DNA from: Synergistaceae bacterium UBA4088
GTDB taxonomy: Bacteria; Synergistota; Synergistia; Synergistales; Thermovirgaceae
Direction of reading: 5' to 3'
NCBI GenBank assembly: GCA_002382605.1
Contig: DFYG01000071.1
Coordinates: 1 to 5,057 of the forward strand
Length of the DNA stretch: 5,057 nucleotides
The notes below the pieces were generated by a model. It was not told where the DNA came from. It did not search any database and worked only from the letters and a program-made list of their open reading frames with translations. The position numbers were made by a program, and so were the translations under genes. Below are positions 1 to 5,057 of this stretch, piece by piece (the first letter of the stretch is position 1; every line of letters begins with the position of its first letter).

Positions 1-4
1 AGAG

Positions 5-143
5 CGTGAACGTAAATCGTGAATCATGGATCGTGAATCGCAGATCGTGAATCGCAGATCGTGAATCGTAAATCGTGAATCGTGAATCGTGAATCGTGAA
101 TCGTGAATCGTGAATCGTGAATCGCAGATCGTAGATCGTGAAG
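5..143. repeat. Tandem array of 19 heptamers, consensus CGTGAAT
   Basis: From 11 to 143 the sequence divides without any phase slip into 19 units of 7 bp, preceded by a partial unit at 5-10. The consensus is CGTGAAT. Seven consecutive perfect copies lie at 74-122. Variants are CGTAAAT (11-17, 67-73), CATGGAT (25-31), CGCAGAT (39-45, 53-59, 123-129) and CGTAGAT (130-136), so the array mixes perfect and diverged units. It sits downstream of the terminator that ends citDEF and so is probably outside that transcript. Reverse-complement heptads lie at 220-247. No spacers separate the units, so it is not a CRISPR array. The function is unknown; replication slippage is the likely route of expansion. 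Confidence 0.93.
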
Positions 144-149
144 CCAGAT

Positions 150-192
150 AAAAAACCCCTTAGTCTCCGGAAGAAGGCTAAGGGGTTTTTTC
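150..192. terminator. Bidirectional rho-independent terminator after citF
   Basis: The arms at 150-163 (AAAAAACCCCTTAG) and 178-191 (CTAAGGGGTTTTTT) are perfectly complementary over 14 bp. The helix can extend inward at 164-166/175-177 (one G-T wobble), leaving an 8-nt loop at 167-174. The A-tract and T-tract at the two ends give a U-run in either direction. On the minus strand it lies about 62 nt beyond the citF stop and most likely ends the citDEF transcript. It could also stop transcription arriving on the plus strand from an unseen gene left of the window. It sits between the two heptad arrays of this gap. Confidence 0.93.
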
Positions 193-219
193 TGGTCCTT
201 TGAACCTGTTTTTTTATCG

Positions 220-247
220 ATTAACGACTCACGGTTTACGATTCACG
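220..247. repeat. Inverted heptad array (4 units) beside the citF stop
   Basis: Read on the minus strand, 247 to 220 gives CGTGAAT, CGTAAAC, CGTGAGT and CGTTAAT, the same unit as the left array of this gap but in opposite orientation. The four units match four consecutive units at 60-87 at 25 of 28 positions, so the two sides could pair as an imperfect inverted repeat enclosing the terminator. The array begins 6 nt after the citF stop codon and would be transcribed as 3' untranslated RNA. Confidence 0.8.
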
Positions 248-253
248 ATGCTA

Positions 254-1804
254 CTACTTCTTCTTCAACTGCCTCACAACATCGATGACGGTTCCGTCAC
301 GATATTCGATGACACCGATGATCCTGTCTTCGGTCTCTACCGGAGACATCTTTCCTGTAAGACCCTCGGCCTTTTCTATCAGTTCGTCCATTGTGACAAG
401 CGGGACGTTCCCGGCCTCTTTCGCCGCGTCTATAAGGTCCTGACGTCCTGGATTGATGGCAACCCCGAACTCCGTGACAACTGCGTCAACGACTTCGCCA
501 GGTGAGGTGACCGTATAGACGGAGTCCACTGCACAGGGGATACGGCCGCGAAGCAGGGGAGTGGTGATAATAGTCAGCTGAGCACCGGCGGCTGTGTCCT
601 GATGGCCGCCTATGCCGTGCAAGAGAGCGCCGTCGGCCTCGGTGTTGACGTTGGCGTTGAAATTGCGGTCCACCTCCGTGGCTCCAAGGACCACAGTGTC
701 GAGCATGTTGACGGCGCATCCGGCGTTCCACGGGTTTGCGTACCAGTCAGCCGATATCTCTACGTGGTTGGGATTCTCGCCGATAGACCTGACGGCAGCA
801 AGGTCGAACGACTGCACATCCATCAACCGCTCGAAGAGCCCTTCCTTCATCATGTCGACAAAGAACTCAGTGATGCCGCCCAGGCCGAAGCTTCCCTTTA
901 TGCCCTTTTCCCGCATCGCGTCTCTTACGTAGGCCGCGACTGCGAGGGAAATTCCTCCAGCCCCGGTCTGGAAGGATATACCGTCCCTGAAATACTGGCT
1001 GGATTCGATAAGTTTTGCAGCATTTCTGGCGATCAGGAGTCTCATCGGATCCCTGGTTACGCGAGTGGTACCGCTGACGATCCCCGCGGGGTCGCCAATG
1101 GAGTCTACCGGGACCACGTAATCAACGAAATATTGCGGGATCTGGATGTTGGAAGTCGGGAACGGCACAAGATTGTCGGTTATCGCCACGACGCACTCGG
1201 CGTACTCCGCGTCCGTGTGTGCGTAGCCGAGAGAGCCGCAGGCCGATCTTCCTACCGCTCCTGAGAGGTTGCCGTACCTGTCGGATGTCGGGGCCGCTAT
1301 GAAGGCCACATCAATGACTATATCTCCGCTGGTAACAGCGCGGGGACGGCCCCCGTGGCTTCGGAGGACCACCGGGACCTCCATGCCCCCTTCGGAGGCA
1401 AGCTGCCCGATGGGGCCGTTGACGGAACCCTGGATCTGGCGGATCACGCCGCTTTTGATGTGTTTGGTAAGGTGCTTGTGAACTCCGAAAAGAGCTGTAG
1501 GGAATATGACCAGATCACGGATCCCCATCTCCGCGCATGCATCAAGAACGGCATTGACAACGAAATCCCCGTTGCGGAGGTGATGGTGGAACGATATGGT
1601 CATACCACTTTTCAGGCCGGAAGCGCTTATCGCCGCCCGGATGTCGGGAAGTGTCTTGTCGGTCCTGTTGTTGAATGAGGCCCTGTTCTTCTTCCCGTAG
1701 CGGTTGCCTCCAGGGATCCTTCTGTCGTGTCCCATGAAATGTTTTACGTCGCCGTAACCCGGAATGGAATCGGGGATATTGCGTCCAGCTGCGTTGATGG
1801 TCAT
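254..1804 (-). CDS. citF: Citrate lyase alpha subunit (citrate:acetyl-ACP transferase)
   Basis: The 516-residue product matches the usual CitF length (about 510). In the citrate lyase complex this subunit exchanges the acetyl group on the CitD thioester for citrate, giving citryl-ACP and releasing acetate. It is cytoplasmic. Typical CitF segments are SFHHHLRNGD (71-80), a glycine-rich stretch QTGAGGISLAVA (279-290), GIGGHQDTAAGA (397-408) and VVTEFGVAINPGRQDL (442-457). The start is supported by a near-perfect Shine-Dalgarno GGAGGTGA at 1811-1818, 6 nt from the ATG, and by the 1-bp TAATG overlap with citE, which implies coupled translation. The gene ends in tandem TAG stops (256-254, 253-251). 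Citramalate lyase alpha is the main alternative, because the two families are homologous and cannot be separated by these motifs. I see no frameshift or missing region. Confidence 0.95.
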   Translation of the reverse strand: MTINAAGRNIPDSIPGYGDVKHFMGHDRRIPGGNRYGKKNRASFNNRTDKTLPDIRAAISASGLKSGMTISFHHHLRNGDFVVNAVLDACAEMGIRDLVIFPTALFGVHKHLTKHIKSGVIRQIQGSVNGPIGQLASEGGMEVPVVLRSHGGRPRAVTSGDIVIDVAFIAAPTSDRYGNLSGAVGRSACGSLGYAHTDAEYAECVVAITDNLVPFPTSNIQIPQYFVDYVVPVDSIGDPAGIVSGTTRVTRDPMRLLIARNAAKLIESSQYFRDGISFQTGAGGISLAVAAYVRDAMREKGIKGSFGLGGITEFFVDMMKEGLFERLMDVQSFDLAAVRSIGENPNHVEISADWYANPWNAGCAVNMLDTVVLGATEVDRNFNANVNTEADGALLHGIGGHQDTAAGAQLTIITTPLLRGRIPCAVDSVYTVTSPGEVVDAVVTEFGVAINPGRQDLIDAAKEAGNVPLVTMDELIEKAEGLTGKMSPVETEDRIIGVIEYRDGTVIDVVRQLKKK

Positions 1805-2682
1805 TATCTTTCACCTCCGGACTTCAGGCCTGCCCGCTGCAGAGTGAATTCAGCACGTTTTACGACCGGTTTGTCGACCATCCTGCCGTCGACCTGAACG
1901 GCACCCAGTCCCTTTGCGGCGGCTTCGGCGGCGGCTTCGATTATGCGCCTGGCCTGCTCGATCTCTTTCGCAGTGGGCGTGAAGATCTCGTGGATTATCG
2001 GGATCTGGTTCGGGTGGATAACGCTTTTGCCCTGGAAACCAAGCTGTTTGACCCACTCTGTCTCGCGCCTCAAGCCTTCGTCGTTAGTGATGTCGGCATA
2101 TACCGTGTCAAGCGCGTCCACTCCTGCGGCGTGGGCGGCCAGAACAACAATTCTGCGGGGACCGATAAGCTCCTCGCTGTTTTCTGAACGGGTTGTCTTC
2201 AGATCCGCCCTGAGATCCTCTCCGCCGGGGCATATAGCAGCGATCCGTTTTGATGCGGTCGCGATGTCGTAGGAACGCCAGATGCCGAGGGCGGTTTCAA
2301 GAAGGCAGAATATCAGGGTCTTGCCTACCGGGATCCCTGCCTTGCTCTCGATCCCGGAAAGAGCCTCGTCCATCAGTCTTATATCCTTCGGATTTTCAAC
2401 CTTGGGTATGCGGATCCCGTCTATGCCGCATGGAACTACGGTCTCGATGTCGGCCCTCCACAGATCGGTGTCCATGGCGTTTATCCGGACAGTGACCTCA
2501 CAATCTCCGAAATCGCCTCTTTTAAGGACATCCCTGACGAGTATCCTCGCAGAATCCTTCTCACTCACCGCAACGGCATCTTCCAGGTCCAGGATCACGC
2601 CGTCGGGTTCGAAGAGATGTCCTCTCAAAAGCATGTTGGGGTTGTTGCCGGGAAGATACAGCTTTGTCCTGCGCAGTCTCAT
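1804..2682 (-). CDS. citE: Citrate lyase beta subunit (citryl-ACP lyase)
   Basis: The 292-residue protein belongs to the HpcH/HpaI/CitE TIM-barrel aldolase family and has the usual CitE length. It cleaves citryl-ACP to oxaloacetate and acetyl-ACP using a divalent metal. Family landmarks in order: LYLPGNNP (8-15), DLEDAV (32-37), VRIN (65-68, with the conserved Arg66), RIPKVE (91-96), Glu129 in LLETALGI and Asp156 in GGEDLRADL as likely metal ligands, and GKSVIHPNQI (218-227). The C-terminal 35 or so residues form an alanine-rich helix and a tail. The start overlaps the citD stop by 4 bp (ATGA), with GGGGGAG at 2690-2696 7 nt upstream. Alone, a CitE-like protein could be a malyl-CoA or citramalyl-CoA lyase, but tight linkage to citD and citF makes the ACP-dependent lyase role most likely. 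Substrate could be citrate or citramalate. Confidence 0.94.
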   Translation of the reverse strand: MRLRRTKLYLPGNNPNMLLRGHLFEPDGVILDLEDAVAVSEKDSARILVRDVLKRGDFGDCEVTVRINAMDTDLWRADIETVVPCGIDGIRIPKVENPKDIRLMDEALSGIESKAGIPVGKTLIFCLLETALGIWRSYDIATASKRIAAICPGGEDLRADLKTTRSENSEELIGPRRIVVLAAHAAGVDALDTVYADITNDEGLRRETEWVKQLGFQGKSVIHPNQIPIIHEIFTPTAKEIEQARRIIEAAAEAAAKGLGAVQVDGRMVDKPVVKRAEFTLQRAGLKSGGER

Positions 2683-2951
2683 CTGGCATCTCCCCCAGTA
2701 AGCCTGGTTGCGGCCGCCTCGACCCGTGCCCTGAGCACAAGGTCACCGGCTCCGTTGTCCTGGATCGAAACAGAAACATCATGGATATCCAGATTTTTCA
2801 GGGTTTCCTTTGTGCTGTCAATTATCGCCCCGCCGAAACGGGCAACGCTTGCTCCCTCCATCGAAACGGAAATGCCCCGCCCCTTTTCGGATTCACTTAC
2901 GGTGACGATGCAATCCATCGATTCAAGAGTGCCTGCCTGGGCAGTTTTCAT
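2679..2951 (-). CDS. citD: Citrate lyase gamma subunit (acyl carrier protein)
   Basis: This 90-residue protein is the acyl carrier of citrate lyase, slightly shorter than the usual 95-98 residues. The N-terminal AGTLESMD (6-13) matches the CitD attachment motif AGTLES; Ser11 corresponds to Ser14 of characterised enterobacterial CitD, which carries the phosphoribosyl-dephospho-CoA group. The C-terminal DNGAGDLVLRARVEAA (65-80) matches the second conserved CitD block. The ATG has an excellent Shine-Dalgarno AGGGAGGT (2958-2965) 6 nt upstream. It is the first gene of the coupled citD-citE-citF unit. Function needs the citC, citX and citG products for prosthetic-group synthesis and acetylation; none is in the window, so they must lie elsewhere. 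Confidence 0.94.
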   Translation of the reverse strand: MKTAQAGTLESMDCIVTVSESEKGRGISVSMEGASVARFGGAIIDSTKETLKNLDIHDVSVSIQDNGAGDLVLRARVEAAATRLTGGDAR

Positions 2952-2980
2952 ATGGATACCTCCCTGCGAAACTTAAAAAG

Positions 2981-3015
2981 CGATACTCGTGACTGGTGAC
3001 TCGTAACTCGTAAAA
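2981..3015. repeat. Heptad array (5 units) upstream of citD
   Basis: Five in-phase units read CGATACT, CGTGACT, GGTGACT, CGTAACT and CGTAAAA. They end 15 nt before the citD Shine-Dalgarno, so they probably lie in the citDEF leader. Units at 2988-3008 match the reverse complement of 3126-3146 at 17 of 21 positions, so the two arrays form an imperfect inverted repeat around a roughly 110-nt core. Whether this affects citD expression is unknown. Confidence 0.82.
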
Positions 3016-3122
3016 TAAAAGGCAAACCCTGAAAAGGCCCCGGGTTAATAGTTTCTGCCCTTGCGAGTACCCTTATCCTTGCTTCCAGCGGGCACTTCGT
3101 CTCTCCGTTCGGGCACCTTGTC
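3016..3122. other. Core of the citD upstream gap; no gene recognised
   Basis: This non-coding stretch lies between the two heptad arrays and should hold the citDEF promoter, but I cannot point to a convincing -35/-10 pair on the minus strand. CGGGCAC occurs twice (3089-3095 and 3110-3116), 21 bp apart. A short potential hairpin pairs AACCC (3025-3029) with GGGTT (3042-3046); on the minus strand a T-rich tract follows it, so a weak attenuator is possible but unproven. The plus strand at 3042-3092 resembles a conserved part of 16S rRNA (see findings). No riboswitch class could be matched. Confidence 0.5.
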
Positions 3123-3125
3123 ACC

Positions 3126-3152
3126 AGTTACGGATCACTAGTTACGGTTCAT
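3126..3152. repeat. Inverted heptad array downstream of the dehydrogenase terminator
   Basis: On the plus strand the units read AGTTACG, GATCACT and AGTTACG, followed by a partial GTTCAT. On the minus strand this is CGTAACT-AGTGATC-CGTAACT, the same unit as the left array of this gap in opposite orientation. The array abuts the T-tract of the dehydrogenase terminator. Its inner edge ACCAGTTACG (3123-3132) is identical to the inner edge of the corresponding array at 4528-4537, suggesting both gaps carry related elements. Confidence 0.78.
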
Positions 3153-3182
3153 AAAAACCAGGGCCCACCCGAGGGTGAGCCC
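3153..3182 (-). terminator. Rho-independent terminator after the dehydrogenase gene
   Basis: GGGC (3161-3164) pairs with GCCC (3179-3182), and CACC (3166-3169) with GGTG (3174-3177), separated by one C/A mismatch and closed by a 4-nt loop. On the minus strand the hairpin is followed by TGG and then five Ts (complement of 3153-3157). It lies about 20 nt past the dehydrogenase stop codon, which argues that citDEF has its own promoter or relies on partial readthrough. Confidence 0.82.
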
Positions 3183-3202
3183 CGAACTCAAAATGCCTTC
3201 AG

Positions 3203-4438
3203 TTATGCCAGGTGCTCCCAGGCGCACATCTCGCGTGCCTTTGCGCAGATCGCGTCGGCCTTTTTGCTGAAGCCCGGGTCGATCTTTGCAGCGATGGCTT
3301 TTGCCATTTCAAGGGTGGAGACAGCCTTCTTCTCCCAGTCCTTGTCGCCCTTGTCATCGCGCCAGATATCGTAGGTCAGGGATTTGCCTTCGACCAGAAC
3401 GTCGCCCATGGCTTTTTCCAGCTTCGCGGCGTGGTCCTTCAGACCCAGGTATTCCAGCATCATCACTGCTGCGGCAAGCAGGCCGCAGGGGTTGATCTTG
3501 TACTGGTGGGCGTACTTCGGGACCGATCCGTGACTGGGCTCGAAAATGGCAGCCTCTATACCGATGTTTCCACTGGGGGCAAAACCCATGCCGCCGACAA
3601 GCTGGGAAGCCTCGTCGGAGAGGATATCTCCGAAAACGTTCGAAGTAACGATCACCTGGTAATCCTGCGGGTTCTTGATGATCCACATTGCGGTGGCATC
3701 GGCGTTCTCTTCACGTGAGTCGATGTCGGGATATTCCTTGGCGATCTCGAGGAAGCGCTCCTTCATCATGCCGTCGGTCGCGCGGATGACGTTTGCCTTG
3801 TTGCAGCAGACTACACTCTTGAGGCCGTTGGCCTTGGCGTACTCGAATGCTGCCCGGATGATCCTGTCGCAGCCCTCTTTTGAGTAGACTCGCCAGGATA
3901 CCGCGACTTCGGATTTGTCCTTGAAGCGCTCCATTCCGGGGTGGAGATCGAACATCTCCCTGGGAAGCGGTCTCCACTCGACTGCTGCGTAGAGGTCCTC
4001 GGTATTCTCCCGGAACATCTTTATGTCGACCTTGGGGTCGCCCTTGAGGGGGCATTCAAGACCGGGAAGAAGCTTGGCTGGTCGGAAGTTGATGTAAAGG
4101 TCGAAGATCTGCCTCATCTGGAGAATAGCTGATTTAAATCCCTTGACCCCCGCCTTGGATGTGATGGCGGCCATAAAGGCAGCGTCGGCATCCCTTACCT
4201 TGTCGATCGTTTCCTGGGGGACGGTATTCCTTCTCTTGTCGCCCTCAGGGAACTCCTTGCAGGACTTTTCCCACATGCACCAGCCCATGTCGGCGCGGAC
4301 CCAGTCGATGGGCGCGTCGAGAGCCTGCATGACTATCAGTGCGGCTTCCATTACATCGAATCCGGAGTCGTCTCCCGGGATATAGGCTACCTTGTAGCGG
4401 TCTTTCTGCTCTTTAACCTGCATGACGTTTCTGGCCAT
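3203..4438 (-). CDS. Isocitrate/isopropylmalate dehydrogenase family protein, probably NADP-dependent isocitrate dehydrogenase
   Basis: The 411-residue cytoplasmic protein is a beta-decarboxylating dehydrogenase, expected to convert isocitrate to 2-oxoglutarate and CO2. Residues equivalent to E. coli Icd substrate and metal sites are visible: Ser103, Arg109, Arg119 (in INFRP), Arg143 and Tyr150 (in FRENTEDLYAAVEW), Lys214 (in NKANVIRATDG), Asp247, Asp271 and Asp275 (in NVFGDILSDEASQLVGG). The NADP-selecting set is kept: Lys308-Tyr309 in GSVPKYA, Tyr356 and Arg360 in TYDIWR. Oddities are GDDSG (22-26) where GDGIG is usual, Ile105 at the position of Icd Asn115, a tryptophan-rich stretch at 46-56 and a C-terminal tail (about 370-411) containing two cysteines. 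The ATG has AAGGAGG at 4447-4453, 8 nt upstream. The adjacent hydro-lyase and citrate lyase favour isocitrate. An isopropylmalate, homoisocitrate or methylmalate-type substrate is not excluded, so no symbol is given. Confidence 0.85.
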   Translation of the reverse strand: MARNVMQVKEQKDRYKVAYIPGDDSGFDVMEAALIVMQALDAPIDWVRADMGWCMWEKSCKEFPEGDKRRNTVPQETIDKVRDADAAFMAAITSKAGVKGFKSAILQMRQIFDLYINFRPAKLLPGLECPLKGDPKVDIKMFRENTEDLYAAVEWRPLPREMFDLHPGMERFKDKSEVAVSWRVYSKEGCDRIIRAAFEYAKANGLKSVVCCNKANVIRATDGMMKERFLEIAKEYPDIDSREENADATAMWIIKNPQDYQVIVTSNVFGDILSDEASQLVGGMGFAPSGNIGIEAAIFEPSHGSVPKYAHQYKINPCGLLAAAVMMLEYLGLKDHAAKLEKAMGDVLVEGKSLTYDIWRDDKGDKDWEKKAVSTLEMAKAIAAKIDPGFSKKADAICAKAREMCAWEHLA

Positions 4439-4464
4439 ATTTATTTCCTCCTTATTTTTTAAAA

Positions 4465-4499
4465 CGTGACTAGTAACTCGTGACGCGTTACTCGGAAAT
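4465..4499. repeat. Heptad array (5 units) upstream of the dehydrogenase gene
   Basis: In-phase units read CGTGACT, AGTAACT, CGTGACG, CGTTACT and a degenerate CGGAAAT. The array starts 11 nt upstream of the dehydrogenase Shine-Dalgarno. The first four units match the reverse complement of 4531-4558 at 21 of 28 positions. All four units mismatch at heptad position 4, the variable base of the consensus. An AT-rich core (4500-4528) separates the arms; it could hold a promoter for the dehydrogenase, but no clear one is seen. Confidence 0.83.
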
Positions 4500-4530
4500 T
4501 CTTTAAAGATTTTCTGGTTTTGCTTTTACC

Positions 4531-4558
4531 AGTTACGCGTAACGAGTCACGTGTTACT
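4531..4558. repeat. Inverted heptad array just after the hydro-lyase small subunit gene
   Basis: On the plus strand the units are AGTTACG, CGTAACG, AGTCACG and TGTTACT, beginning 4 nt past the stop of the upstream gene. Neighbouring units also face each other: GTTACGCGTAAC (4532-4543) is a perfect 12-bp palindrome and AGTCACGTGTTACT (4545-4558) is nearly one. No T-tract follows on the minus strand, so it does not look like an intrinsic terminator, and the upstream gene may be co-transcribed with the dehydrogenase. Confidence 0.8.
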
Positions 4559-4562
4559 GTTT

Positions 4563-5054
4563 TTAAAGTCCCAGACTCTTCTTCACGTGAGGGATCAGGC
4601 CGCCGTCTTCGATAAGCCCCTTTACGAAATCGGGGTAGGGCGGAAAGGAGAACGTTCCTTTCGGGGTCACGATCTCGCTTTTGTCGAAATCGATAGTGAC
4701 TTCCTGTCCCTTTTCGAGGGCATCGACCGCTTCGGCCGAGACAACGATCGGGAGCCCCTCGTTCAGAGCGTTGCGGTAGTAGATCCTGGCAAAGCCCTTG
4801 GCGATTATTGCGCCTATCCCGCGCATCTTGATGCAGGTCACGGCCTGCTCACGGGATGAACCGCAGCCCCAGTTCTTGCCTCCGACGATGATATCGCCTG
4901 GTTGGGCATTCTTGTTGAAATCCTGGTCCAGGTCCTCAAGGGCATACTGGCCCATCTCTGCGGGATCGGAGACAGTGTATGTGTATTTTCCCGGGAAGAT
5001 GACGTCTGTGTTCACGTCGTCCCCGTACTTCCAGACCTTTCCGGTGATCTTCAT
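4563..5054 (-). CDS. Small subunit of an isopropylmalate isomerase/homoaconitase-type hydro-lyase (LeuD-like)
   Basis: The 163-residue protein is a stand-alone aconitase swivel domain of the short type typical of archaea and many anaerobes (about 160-170 residues; the E. coli-type LeuD is near 200). It pairs with a 4Fe-4S large subunit to move a hydroxyl group by dehydration and rehydration. Family motifs are GDDVNTDVIFPGKY (11-24), GGKNWGCGSSREQA (58-71) and IAKGFARIYYRNALNEGLP (84-102). The specificity loop after PGKY reads TYTVSDP (25-31), which does not let me choose between isopropylmalate, homocitrate, citrate and methylated substrates. The ATG lies 3 nt from the window edge, so its Shine-Dalgarno is not visible; the start agrees with the family N-terminus. 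The partner large subunit is expected just upstream, outside the window. With an isocitrate-type dehydrogenase and citrate lyase as neighbours, an aconitase-like role is plausible, so leuD is not assigned. Confidence 0.88.
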   Translation of the reverse strand: MKITGKVWKYGDDVNTDVIFPGKYTYTVSDPAEMGQYALEDLDQDFNKNAQPGDIIVGGKNWGCGSSREQAVTCIKMRGIGAIIAKGFARIYYRNALNEGLPIVVSAEAVDALEKGQEVTIDFDKSEIVTPKGTFSFPPYPDFVKGLIEDGGLIPHVKKSLGL

Positions 5055-5057
5055 GGT

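Noticed and set aside
5..143. Regular repeats considered as a CRISPR array or DnaA-box origin
   Set aside because: The 7-bp units are contiguous with no spacers, so not CRISPR. No TTATCCACA-like DnaA box or neighbouring dnaA/dnaN gene is present.
602..1264. 220-codon open frame on the plus strand opposite citF
   Set aside because: It lies entirely within the well-supported citF gene on the other strand, has no recognisable domain and no supporting Shine-Dalgarno; a shadow frame in GC-rich DNA.
1804..2682. CitE as a free-standing malyl-CoA or citramalyl-CoA lyase
   Set aside because: Overlap with citD upstream and citF downstream makes it part of an ACP-dependent lyase complex; the CoA-dependent enzymes lack such partners.
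3021..3060. GGCAAACC at 3021-3028 as part of a cyclic-di-GMP riboswitch
   Set aside because: Only this short piece of the class consensus is present, the expected GACGCAAAGCC-type segment is absent, and the plus-strand orientation does not lead into a gene.
3212..3718. 168-codon open frame on the plus strand opposite the dehydrogenase
   Set aside because: It is the antisense of a conserved enzyme, with no domain I recognise; typical shadow frame.
4439..4562. Intrinsic terminator after the hydro-lyase small subunit
   Set aside because: The inverted heptads could fold, but no T-tract follows a GC-rich hairpin on the minus strand, so I did not call one.

Overview
The window holds five complete or near-complete protein genes, all on the minus strand. 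Read in transcription order (high to low coordinates) they are: a small swivel-domain subunit of an isopropylmalate isomerase/homoaconitase-type hydro-lyase (4563-5054), an isocitrate/isopropylmalate-dehydrogenase-family enzyme with NADP-type cofactor residues (3203-4438), and the three subunits of a citrate lyase complex, citD (2679-2951), citE (1804-2682) and citF (254-1804). No RNA gene, transposase, phage gene or CRISPR array is visible, and the plus strand has no convincing gene.

Layout. citD, citE and citF are translationally coupled: citD/citE overlap by 4 bp (ATGA) and citE/citF by 1 bp (TAATG), each with a good Shine-Dalgarno. The unit ends at a strong bidirectional rho-independent terminator (150-192). 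The dehydrogenase gene has its own terminator (3153-3182), so citDEF is probably started separately from within 2966-3150. The gap between the small hydro-lyase subunit and the dehydrogenase (4439-4562) has no obvious terminator. The large subunit expected to partner the hydro-lyase would lie beyond position 5057.

How the genes could work together. A hydro-lyase that isomerises citrate, an NADP-linked isocitrate dehydrogenase and citrate lyase together connect 2-oxoglutarate, isocitrate, citrate, and oxaloacetate plus acetate. In an anaerobe this could run towards 2-oxoglutarate/glutamate synthesis or, in reverse, break glutamate carbon down to acetate and oxaloacetate. A citramalate/mesaconate version of the module is a real alternative. 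This is inference from gene content; the substrates are not proven by sequence.

Non-coding layer. All three intergenic gaps carry arrays of a 7-bp unit, consensus near CGTNAMT (M = A or C), in the same arrangement: forward-oriented heptads on the left, reverse-complement heptads on the right, and a different core between them. The left array of the first gap has expanded to 19 in-phase heptads (11-143). This repeated architecture is the most unusual thing in the window.

Organism. Moderate-to-high GC, strong AGGAGG-type Shine-Dalgarno sequences, citrate lyase and an IPMI-type hydro-lyase fit an anaerobic, fermentative bacterium. Synergistota is my best guess, from general impression of the proteins and heptad repeats, at low confidence.
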